From Hyphomicrobiales bacterium (GTDB lineage Bacteria > Pseudomonadota > Alphaproteobacteria > Rhizobiales > Aestuariivirgaceae), in NCBI GenBank assembly GCA_027067085.1, contig JAMOMM010000382.1:1-8374 (forward strand): a stretch of DNA of 8,374 nucleotides, in the 5' to 3' direction. The position numbers were made by a program, and so were the translations under genes. Below are positions 1 through 6,155 of the stretch, one piece after another. The notes beneath the pieces were generated by a model, which was not told the DNA's origin, searched no databases, and saw nothing but the letters and a program-made list of their open reading frames with translations. Each line of letters starts with the position of its first letter. Position 1 is the first letter of the stretch.

Positions 1-440
1 ATATATTTGTCACCTTTTTTAACGGCGGTGGTTGTCATTTGCGTTGCAGCCGACCCTGAACCAGGCTCTGTTATACAGATCGCTGGTTTATCGCCTGCTA
101 AAACCAAAGGGGCAATGCGATCAATTTGTTTTTGATTGCCAAATTTAGTGATGGCACCAATGGCACCCATATTACCTTCAACGACGATTCGAGCCGTTAC
201 TCCACAAACGCGGGCAATTTCTTCAACCACAAGCACAACGTCCATATAGGTTAAACCAAGGCCGCCGTGTTGTTTTGGAATGGTCATACCCATCAAGCCG
301 TGATCGGTTAGGGTTTGGACATTATCCCACGGGTATTGTTCACACTTATCAATTTCACCAGCGCGAGCCTTGAAAACGTCATTTGCTAAACGTCGCGCGG
401 TTTGTTGGATTTGGATTTGTTCGTCTGATAATTGAAACAT
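1..440 (-). CDS. Acyl-CoA dehydrogenase, N-terminal part (cut by window edge)
   Basis: Translating the minus strand from the ATG at 440-438 gives an open frame of about 146 codons that runs off the left edge. It starts MFQLSDEQIQIQQTARRLA and continues as the all-helical N-terminal domain of acyl-CoA dehydrogenases (GLMGMTIPKQHGGLG near residues 50-62). It then enters the FAD-binding beta domain at ITEPGSGSAATQMTT (about residues 124-138) and stops within VKKGDKY. The family uses FAD to form an alpha,beta double bond in an acyl-CoA and passes electrons to ETF. The usual signature has Asp after GS (xTEPxxGSD); here it is Ala, which may mark a subfamily. The catalytic Glu lies beyond the edge. 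The gene follows the CoA-transferase by 29 bp on the same strand, so the two are probably cotranscribed. The Shine-Dalgarno is weak; no other in-frame start is convincing. Substrate is unknown. Family assignment is firm. Confidence 0.93.
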   Translation of the reverse strand, partial: MFQLSDEQIQIQQTARRLANDVFKARAGEIDKCEQYPWDNVQTLTDHGLMGMTIPKQHGGLGLTYMDVVLVVEEIARVCGVTARIVVEGNMGAIGAITKFGNQKQIDRIAPLVLAGDKPAICITEPGSGSAATQMTTTAVKKGDKY

Positions 441-469
441 AAGGTGCTCATTGCGTTGAAGGAAAGTAT

Positions 470-1711
470 TTAGTCGATAATGTTTTTTGATTTGGCCTCT
501 TGGTAGGCCGCGTCGCCAAGAAGCTGGGTTAAAACTTCTTTTGTGTGCTCTCCCAATAATGGTGGAGGGCGATTGTATTGAACGGGTGTTTCGCTAAATT
601 TGAGAGGATTGCCGATAAGATCAACACTGCCACTTTGTGAGGTGGGGTGATCCATGGTGATTTTCATGTCACGGGCTTTAACCTGATCGGTGTCAAACAC
701 TTCTGGCACCGTGTTAATCGGCCCAGCTGGTACGCCGCGTTCATCCATGCCATCAAGTAAGTCTTGTTTTTTCCACGTTATAAGAATGTCGTTTAGAATG
801 GGCACTAAAATTTGCTTGTTTTCGAGGCGATTTTTGTTGGTCAAAAAGCGCTCATCGGTTGCTAATTCTGGATGATTAAGCAATGCGCAAAACCGCTGAT
901 ATTGCCCGTCATTGCCGACGGCTATAATGACATGACCATCGCTAACTTCGAAAACCTGATAGGGCACGATATTGGCGTGTTGGTTGCCTTGGCGAGCAGG
1001 TGGAGTGCCGCCAGTTAAATAGTTTAGACCTGAATTGATGAGCCAAGAAACTTGCGTGTCGACAAGCGCTAAATCAATGTGTTGGCTTTGACCTGTTAAA
1101 TCGCGGTGGCGAAGGGCGGCTAGAATTGCGGTTGATGCGTACATACCGCACATCACATCAGCGATGCCAACGGCCACTTTCATTGGCTCGCCCTCAGGTT
1201 CACCGGTTAAGCTCATGATGCCGCCATAGCCTTGGGCCATCAAATCATACCCAGCTTTTTGGGCATTTGGTCCCGTTTGGCCAAAGCCGGTAATTGAGCA
1301 ATAGACCAGATTTGGGAATTCTTGTTTCATGCTGGCGTAATCCAGCCCGTATTTTTTTAGGCCGCCAAGTTTGAAATTCTCAATGAGTACATCGCATTTG
1401 CTTGCCAGTTGACGAATGAGTTTTGCCCCTTGAGGGCTAGACATATCGATGGCAACAGAGCGTTTGTTGCGATTAGCGCATAAATAGTAGGCACTTTCGC
1501 GCGTGTCGTTACCTTTTTGATCTTTAACAAACGGAGGGCCCCACGTGCGCGTATCATCGCCAGATTGTGGTCGTTCGATCTTAATAATATCAGCACCAAG
1601 GTCGCCAAACAGTTGCGTGCATGTCGGCCCTGCGAGAATTCTCGTAAGGTCTAAAACGCGGATGCCGTTGAGGGGTCCAGTTTTTGGTTCAGTCTTTGAT
1701 TTAGTCGTCAT
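470..1711 (-). CDS. CaiB/BaiF family class III CoA-transferase
   Basis: This 413-residue protein matches the size of class III CoA-transferases, which move CoA between carboxylic acids through an aspartyl-CoA thioester and usually work as interlocked dimers. Visible hallmarks are the N-terminal PLNGIRVLDLTRILAGP (13-29), DLGADIIKIERP (37-48), NRNKRSVAIDM (80-90), DVLIENFKLGGLKKYGLDY (107-125), the glycine-rich GYGGIMSLTG (161-170) and GIADVMCGMYA (182-192), in which Asp185 is the expected nucleophile. The C-terminal VPAGPINTVPEVF region is also typical. The ATG at 1711 places the conserved core at the normal distance from the start; the ribosome-binding site is poor. It is the first gene of a minus-strand unit with the acyl-CoA dehydrogenase, transcribed away from the TRAP operon. 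The pairing suggests that an organic acid is activated to its CoA thioester and then oxidised. Donor and acceptor acids cannot be inferred. Family certain, substrate open. Confidence 0.96.
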   Translation of the reverse strand: MTTKSKTEPKTGPLNGIRVLDLTRILAGPTCTQLFGDLGADIIKIERPQSGDDTRTWGPPFVKDQKGNDTRESAYYLCANRNKRSVAIDMSSPQGAKLIRQLASKCDVLIENFKLGGLKKYGLDYASMKQEFPNLVYCSITGFGQTGPNAQKAGYDLMAQGYGGIMSLTGEPEGEPMKVAVGIADVMCGMYASTAILAALRHRDLTGQSQHIDLALVDTQVSWLINSGLNYLTGGTPPARQGNQHANIVPYQVFEVSDGHVIIAVGNDGQYQRFCALLNHPELATDERFLTNKNRLENKQILVPILNDILITWKKQDLLDGMDERGVPAGPINTVPEVFDTDQVKARDMKITMDHPTSQSGSVDLIGNPLKFSETPVQYNRPPPLLGEHTKEVLTQLLGDAAYQEAKSKNIID

Positions 1712-1826
1712 GTGATTAGCTTTTGCTTTGGTACAATTGTTGATTGTGAATTTATATCTTAAATGGAAAGAATAAAAACGAATTATTTTCGAAGTTTGCT
1801 TGAGGAATTTTTATATAAAATGCTCG

Positions 1827-1864
1827 CTTGAAACGCACGTTCCAATAAAAACGTGCCTTGAAAC
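1827..1864. promoter_or_regulatory. Candidate operator: inverted repeat flanked by direct repeats
   Basis: GCACGTT (1835-1841) and AACGTGC (1850-1856) form a perfect 7-bp inverted repeat with an 8-bp spacer. It is bracketed by two identical CTTGAAAC copies at 1827-1834 and 1857-1864, exactly 30 bp apart. The symmetric arrangement just upstream of the TTGACA hexamer at 1875 suits a dimeric regulator site for the divergent units. I do not recognise it as the site of a named regulator family. It is not a terminator, as no T-run follows. Confidence 0.5.
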
Positions 1865-1874
1865 AAAACTTTCA

Positions 1875-1903
1875 TTGACATGCTGGTGCGGTTATTTAAC
1901 CAT
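1875..1903 (+). promoter_or_regulatory. Possible sigma70-type promoter for the TRAP operon
   Basis: A consensus -35 hexamer TTGACA sits at 1875-1880. At the usual 16-18 bp spacing the -10 candidates are poor (TAACCA at 1897 or AACCAT at 1898). A better -10-like TATAAA at 1914-1919 is too far from it. The promoter is plausible from its position upstream of the TRAP genes, but a weak -10 means it is activator-dependent or misassigned. Confidence 0.35.
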
Positions 1904-2002
1904 CTAGTCAAAATATAAAATGACGGCTTTTGATTTTATTGCGAATTGGTTTTTCGGATAACTCAGTCGTTTAGGGAAGTGTGACGCAAGGGATAGAAGT
2001 TT

Positions 2003-2530
2003 ATGCCGCGATTGATCGTTGCTTATGTGAAATATATTGACCTCATTTCCAAAACACTTGGCCGAATCTGTATGTATATGGTTTTGGTGATGATTGCTGT
2101 TTTGATGCTCAATGCTTTCACTCGAAATGTTATAAATATGCCACTTTCATGGTGTGTTGAGATGGCGCAATTTATTCTGGCTGCGTACTATATTGTTGGC
2201 GGGGCCTATTCGATGCAACTCAACGATCATGTGCGGATGGATTTGATTTATGATCGTTATTCAGAAAGAACCAAAGCTAAGATTGATATGGTTACGAGTT
2301 TTTGCTTGTTGTTCTATCTCTCTGTGCTGTTGTTCGGTTCGATCTCTAGTACAATGTATGCGATTGAATATGGTCAGCGTAAATTCTCTGAATGGAACCC
2401 ATCGATGATCCCGATTAAGGTGATTATGGTTTGTGGTATTTTATTGATGATCCTCCAAGCTGTTTCAATGTTTTTTAAAGACTGGGCAAAAGTAAAAGGT
2501 ACCCCGTTTGATACTGGAGACCTTGTTTAA
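2003..2530 (+). CDS. dctQ: TRAP transporter small membrane subunit (DctQ family)
   Basis: The 175-residue product has the size and four-helix layout of DctQ proteins: hydrophobic segments at about 20-42, 55-72, 97-117 and 136-158. Family marks visible are the W50xxE53 pair at the start of helix 2 and HVRMD (76-80) after it, followed by a basic stretch (RYSERTKAKID). DctQ is an inner-membrane protein that pairs with the large subunit and stabilises the transporter. The ATG at 2003 is preceded by AAGGG at 1988-1992, an acceptable though slightly distant Shine-Dalgarno. Its stop overlaps the start of the next gene (TAATG, one shared base), indicating translational coupling. It is the first gene of the operon and opens after the divergent regulatory region. 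Confident for the family; substrate is not determined by this subunit. Confidence 0.93.
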   Translation: MPRLIVAYVKYIDLISKTLGRICMYMVLVMIAVLMLNAFTRNVINMPLSWCVEMAQFILAAYYIVGGAYSMQLNDHVRMDLIYDRYSERTKAKIDMVTSFCLLFYLSVLLFGSISSTMYAIEYGQRKFSEWNPSMIPIKVIMVCGILLMILQAVSMFFKDWAKVKGTPFDTGDLV

Positions 2531-3849
2531 TGTCGTATGAAGCTATTGCGATTTTTATGTTCGCATCAATGTTGGTGGTGTTGCTTACGGGCCAACGGGT
2601 GTTTGGTGCTATTGGTTTTGTCGCCGCCTCAGCTGCGTTGTTGCTTTATGGTAATGGCGCGATTGAAATGCCGTTCAATGCGGCGTTCAAGTTGTTTAAT
2701 TGGTATCCATTACTGACGCTGCCATTGTTTATTTTCATGGGTTATATGTTGTCGGAATCCAAAGTTGCCGATGATTTATATTCGATGTTTCATGTATGGT
2801 TTGGCGGCCTTAAAGGTGGATTGGCTATTGGCACCATTGGTTTGATGGTGGTTATTTCGGCGATGAATGGCTTGTCGGTGGCAGGCATGGCAATTGGAGC
2901 CAGTGTGGCGTTGCCCGAAATGCTCAAGCGTGGTTATGACAAGGTGATGATTACGGGGGTGGTGCAGGCAGGGTCTTCGCTCGGGATTTTGGTGCCGCCA
3001 AGTGTGGTGCTCGTGCTTTATGGCATGATTGCTCGCCAACCAGTTTCAAAACTGTGGCTTGCTGGCGCGATGCCTGGGCTTATGATGGCCTCACTGTTTA
3101 TCATTTACATTGTTATACGCTGTAAAATTCAACCAGAGCTTGGCCCAACTGTGCCAAAAGAAGAACGTGATATGCCATTGCGTGAGAAGTTAAAATATCT
3201 TCGTGCGGGCATTGCACCATTTTTGATTTTCTTTGTGATGATGGGCTTATTCTTAGGTGGCATCACCAGCCTTGTTGAAAGTTCAGCGGTTGGTGCAACC
3301 GGGGCAACGCTTGCCGCGTTGCTTAAGGGCCGCCTCAACGCACATGTGATGGAAGAAACTTTGCGTAAGACGCTGGGCATCTCGTGTATGTTTTTGTGGA
3401 TCATTTTGGCCGCGCTAGCCTTTGGTGCGGTATTTGATGGACTAGGTGCGGTTAAGGCGATCAAGACGTTGTTCATTGATAATTTGAACATGGAGCCATG
3501 GATGATCCTTGTGCTTATGCAGTTATCATTCATTATCATGGGCATGTTTTTAGATGATACTGCGATGCTGGTTATCGTGGCACCGCTTTATATCCCACTG
3601 GTCAAAATACTCGGGTTTGATTTGGTTTGGTATGGCGTGCTGTACACGATCACCTGCCAGATCGCCTATATGACGCCACCTTTTGGCTATAATCTATTCT
3701 TAATGCGAGCCATGGCTCCCAAAGAAATCACCCTCACGGACATCTATCGCTCGGTGACCCCGTTCGTCTTAATTATGGTGTTCTCACTCGTGTTAGTGAT
3801 GTTGTTCCCACAGATTGCCTTGTGGTTACCGAAATACGTTCTTGGCTAA
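2530..3849 (+). CDS. dctM: TRAP transporter large permease subunit (DctM family)
   Basis: This 439-residue, highly hydrophobic protein has the length of a stand-alone DctM subunit, so it is not fused to DctQ. It shows the family's two related halves. The first carries NWYPLLTLPLFIFMGYML (about 57-74) and GSSLGILVPPS (148-158). The second carries GMFLDDTAM (338-346), a PLYIPLVK segment and MTPPFGYNLF (381-390). Many transmembrane helices are evident, as expected for the sodium-coupled elevator-type translocation subunit in the inner membrane that receives ligand from the periplasmic binding protein. Its ATG overlaps the dctQ stop by one base, and it ends 49 bp before the binding-protein start, so the three genes form one operon. 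No frameshift or missing block is seen. Family assignment is certain. Confidence 0.97.
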   Translation: MSYEAIAIFMFASMLVVLLTGQRVFGAIGFVAASAALLLYGNGAIEMPFNAAFKLFNWYPLLTLPLFIFMGYMLSESKVADDLYSMFHVWFGGLKGGLAIGTIGLMVVISAMNGLSVAGMAIGASVALPEMLKRGYDKVMITGVVQAGSSLGILVPPSVVLVLYGMIARQPVSKLWLAGAMPGLMMASLFIIYIVIRCKIQPELGPTVPKEERDMPLREKLKYLRAGIAPFLIFFVMMGLFLGGITSLVESSAVGATGATLAALLKGRLNAHVMEETLRKTLGISCMFLWIILAALAFGAVFDGLGAVKAIKTLFIDNLNMEPWMILVLMQLSFIIMGMFLDDTAMLVIVAPLYIPLVKILGFDLVWYGVLYTITCQIAYMTPPFGYNLFLMRAMAPKEITLTDIYRSVTPFVLIMVFSLVLVMLFPQIALWLPKYVLG

Positions 3850-3886
3850 TAACAATAAGAAACTAGTTTTAACCCTAAATGTTTCA

Positions 3887-3893
3887 AAGGAGG
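3887..3893 (+). promoter_or_regulatory. Strong Shine-Dalgarno fixing the dctP start
   Basis: AAGGAGG lies five bases upstream of the ATG at 3899. It is the strongest ribosome-binding site in the window. It argues for starting the binding protein here rather than at an in-frame ATG at 3815, which would overlap dctM and put 28 residues ahead of the Tat signal. A strong site fits the excess of binding protein over membrane subunits usual in TRAP systems. Confidence 0.9.
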
Positions 3894-3898
3894 AAACA

Positions 3899-5005
3899 AT
3901 GAAAAAAACCGATAAAAAGAGTACGATTATCCCTCAAGAATCGCTACCGCGTCGTGACTTTCTCAAGAAAGCTACTGGCCTTGCTGCGGTAACTGGTGCC
4001 GCGGTTGCTGCCCCACTTGCAACTCCATATGCATATGCGGCATCAAACCCGATTAAATGGCGTATGCAAACCTATTCAGGTGCACCTCTTGGCGCCCATG
4101 TGATTAAACCGCAAATCGAAGCATTTAATAAAGCAGCGCACGGGCAAATGGAAATTGAACTGTATTATGCAGATCAATTAGTGCCAACCGATGAGTTGTT
4201 CCGTGCCATGCAAAACGGTACAATTGATGCCGTTCAATCAGACGATGCGACCATGCAATCACCTGTTGATATTAACGTGTTTGGTGGCTATTTTCCATTC
4301 TCAACTCGTTACAGTCTCGATCTACCTGTGTTGTTTAAATACTATGGTTTGAACGAAATTTGGGCTGAAGCTTATGGCGAAGTTAAGGGCGTTGAATGGC
4401 TCGGTGCTGGTGCGTGGGATCCGCTTCACATCTTCTCGAAAAAACCAATTCGCTCTGTGGCTGATATGAAAGGTATGCGCGTCTTTGGTGTGCCAACAGC
4501 TGGTAAGTTCTTATCGAAATATGGTCTTGTGCCTGTGACGTTGCCTTGGGATGATATTGAGGTTGCGCTTCAGACTGGCGAACTTGATGGTGTTGCTTGG
4601 TGTGGCTTTACTGAAGCCTATGAAGTTGGCTGGGCCGATGCTTGTAACTATGCATTGCTTAACAACGTGACGGGTGCGTGGTGTGGCTCATACTTTGCCA
4701 ATTCAAAATCTTGGGCAAAAGTGCCGCCGCATTTGCAAGAGTTGTTTAAAATGTCAATGGATTCATCTCATTACTACCGTCAAGTTTGGTATTGGGGTGG
4801 GGAAGCAAAACTTCGGGTTGAAGGTAAAAAGCTCGAACTTACTCAAATTCCAGCTAAAGAATGGGATCAAGTGGTTGCTGACTCTGGCGAGTTCTGGGAT
4901 AGCTTGGCTTCAAAAAGTCCACGGGCTGCAAAAGTGGTGCAAATCTTTAAGGACTACTCAAAAGTCATGGAAAAAGCTGGCGTGCCGTATCGTTATAACA
5001 CTTAA
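3899..5005 (+). CDS. dctP: TRAP transporter substrate-binding protein, Tat-exported
   Basis: The 368-residue protein begins with a clear Tat signal: LPRRDFLKKA (16-25, twin Arg18-Arg19), a hydrophobic stretch rich in Ala and Val, and a probable cut after AYA (45-47). The mature part begins like a DctP-type binding protein (IKWRMQTYSGAPLGAHVIKP) and contains GTIDAVQSD (107-115), IRSVADMKGMRV (184-195) and LQTGELDGVAW (224-234), all typical of two-lobed TRAP binding proteins in the periplasm. Compared by eye with TakP-like relatives (KGLKMRxGG), the position of the usual ligand-carboxylate Arg falls on Phe196, two residues after Arg194. That may mean an unusual ligand, or a local shift in the alignment. 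Tat export suggests folding, possibly as a dimer, before secretion. It is the last gene of the operon and is followed by a terminator. Family certain; ligand unknown. Confidence 0.96.
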   Translation: MKKTDKKSTIIPQESLPRRDFLKKATGLAAVTGAAVAAPLATPYAYAASNPIKWRMQTYSGAPLGAHVIKPQIEAFNKAAHGQMEIELYYADQLVPTDELFRAMQNGTIDAVQSDDATMQSPVDINVFGGYFPFSTRYSLDLPVLFKYYGLNEIWAEAYGEVKGVEWLGAGAWDPLHIFSKKPIRSVADMKGMRVFGVPTAGKFLSKYGLVPVTLPWDDIEVALQTGELDGVAWCGFTEAYEVGWADACNYALLNNVTGAWCGSYFANSKSWAKVPPHLQELFKMSMDSSHYYRQVWYWGGEAKLRVEGKKLELTQIPAKEWDQVVADSGEFWDSLASKSPRAAKVVQIFKDYSKVMEKAGVPYRYNT

Positions 5006-5046
5006 CACTCAGTACTTAACAGCAACCAAGTAATTGGTTATCAATT

Positions 5047-5073
5047 AGGCGGGGTTTGTGCCCCGCCTTTTTT
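5047..5073 (+). terminator. Intrinsic terminator after the TRAP operon
   Basis: AGGCGGGG (5047-5054) pairs perfectly with CCCCGCCT (5061-5068) across a six-base TTTGTG loop and runs into six T residues (5068-5073). The GC-rich stem and T-tract are textbook for Rho-independent termination on the plus strand. It lies 41 bp after the dctP stop and 24 bp before the next gene, so the deacylase either relies on read-through or has its own promoter in very little space. Confidence 0.93.
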
Positions 5074-5086
5074 GTTGTGTTCTAAT

Positions 5087-5093
5087 GAGGTGA
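5087..5093 (+). promoter_or_regulatory. Shine-Dalgarno of the deacylase gene
   Basis: GAGGTGA ends four bases before the ATG at 5098 and supports that start. Only 13 bp separate the T-tract of the preceding terminator from this site, leaving no room for a full promoter downstream of the terminator. Confidence 0.8.
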
Positions 5094-5097
5094 TTTC

Positions 5098-6147
5098 ATG
5101 GAAATAAATGAATTTAAAATTCAAGGGGATACAAACGGGGTTGAGTGGCGAGTGCCAATCCTTCGATTTAAAGGCCATGATCCCAAAGCACCGACAGTAT
5201 ATTTACAAGCTGCTTTACATGCCGATGAATTGCCGGGCACTGCGGTGTTGCACTTTTTGTGTGAACAGTTGCGCGGTTTAGAAAAACAAGGTTTGATTGC
5301 TGGCGATATTACTGTGGTGCCAAGCGCAAACCCTATTGGTGCAGACCAGAAAATATTCTCATTGAACCTTGGGCGGTTTGAACTTGGTGGTCGCGATAAT
5401 TTCAATCGCAGCTTCCCGCTTATTTCATATGATGATCGGGTTTCTTTATTGAGTAAGGACACAACACTCAAAGCTGTTGACCAACTGAAAACCCATTTAC
5501 TTTCAATGGCGCTTGAAGCTGATATTGTGCTTGATCTTCACTGCGATAGCGAGGCACTGTTATATGCCTATATTTGCAATGAGTTTTGGCCTCGCGCTAA
5601 AGATTTGGCAGCGACTGCTGGCCTTGATGCCGTGTTCTTATCAGATGGTGAAAGTTCAGCTTTTGAAGAAGCTGTTGCCTATGCTTGGCGCAATTGTAAG
5701 GAACCCAAGAGTGAGCAACGCTTGGTTTCAACGCTAGAGTATCGTGGCGAGCGTGATGTGAGCCAAGCGATGGCAAAGGAAGATGCATCTGGTTTGGTTG
5801 AGTTTTTTAAACAGCGGGGTATTGTATCAGAAAAGCCAGCACCACAAACTGAGTGGCAAGGGGTTGTTGTACCGCTTGATGATATAGAAGTTATTCGCGC
5901 CGATGTTTCGGGTACAGTTTTATTCCATAAAAATTGTGGAGATAAGGTCGATGAAGGCGAGTTAATCGCAACGGTTCTTACATTGCCTGGGCGAAGTGAA
6001 AACCAACAAGATTATTTTGCGCCGCAATCTGGTTTGGTTGTGTCGCGTAGTATGCAGCGGTTTGTTCATGTGCAGGACCAACTGATGAAAATTGCTGGCC
6101 ATAAGGCCTCAAAAACGAAACGTAAACCTGGGACGTTAGAGCAGTAG
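5098..6147 (+). CDS. Zinc deacylase, succinylglutamate desuccinylase/aspartoacylase family
   Basis: The 349-residue product matches M14-like amidohydrolases that remove acyl groups from N-acyl amino acids and related compounds in the cytoplasm. The zinc ligands expected for the family are visible: ALHADELPG gives His41 and Glu44, and DIVLDLHCD gives His148. RDNFNRSFP (99-107) supplies the NxNR carboxylate-binding element with Arg104, and STLEYRGERD (211-220) contains Glu214, the likely catalytic base. From about residue 258 a lipoyl-like beta domain follows (IRADVSGTVLF, then GDKVDEGELIATV), as in many family members. No signal peptide is seen. The gene follows the TRAP operon in the same direction but beyond a terminator. 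The context suggests that it processes the imported compound, which is inference. It is not close enough to a named enzyme such as AstE to assign a substrate. Confidence 0.9.
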   Translation: MEINEFKIQGDTNGVEWRVPILRFKGHDPKAPTVYLQAALHADELPGTAVLHFLCEQLRGLEKQGLIAGDITVVPSANPIGADQKIFSLNLGRFELGGRDNFNRSFPLISYDDRVSLLSKDTTLKAVDQLKTHLLSMALEADIVLDLHCDSEALLYAYICNEFWPRAKDLAATAGLDAVFLSDGESSAFEEAVAYAWRNCKEPKSEQRLVSTLEYRGERDVSQAMAKEDASGLVEFFKQRGIVSEKPAPQTEWQGVVVPLDDIEVIRADVSGTVLFHKNCGDKVDEGELIATVLTLPGRSENQQDYFAPQSGLVVSRSMQRFVHVQDQLMKIAGHKASKTKRKPGTLEQ

Positions 6148-6155
6148 AGAAAAGT

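Larger units (their letters stand above)
1712..2002. promoter_or_regulatory. Divergent intergenic region, CoA-transferase / TRAP operon
   Basis: These 291 bp separate the starts of two divergent units and must hold both promoters. The region is AT-rich and contains no convincing ORF. It holds a TTGACA hexamer (1875-1880), an inverted repeat (1835-1856) between two CTTGAAAC copies, a 12-bp AT palindrome (1809-1820, TTTTATATAAAA) and an 8-bp palindrome ACAATTGT (1733-1740) near the CoA-transferase start. On the minus strand a TATAAA-like hexamer lies at about 1750-1757, without a good -35. No regulator gene is present in the window, so the cognate factor would be encoded elsewhere. Confidence 0.8.

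Noticed and set aside
2776..3545. Minus-strand ORFs of 87 and 138 codons inside dctM
   Set aside because: They lie opposite a well-supported membrane-protein gene, have low-complexity composition and match no family I recognise.
3815..3898. In-frame ATG upstream of the binding protein adding 28 residues
   Set aside because: It overlaps the end of dctM, would bury the Tat signal behind a non-signal-like leader, and the AAGGAGG site fits the ATG at 3899.
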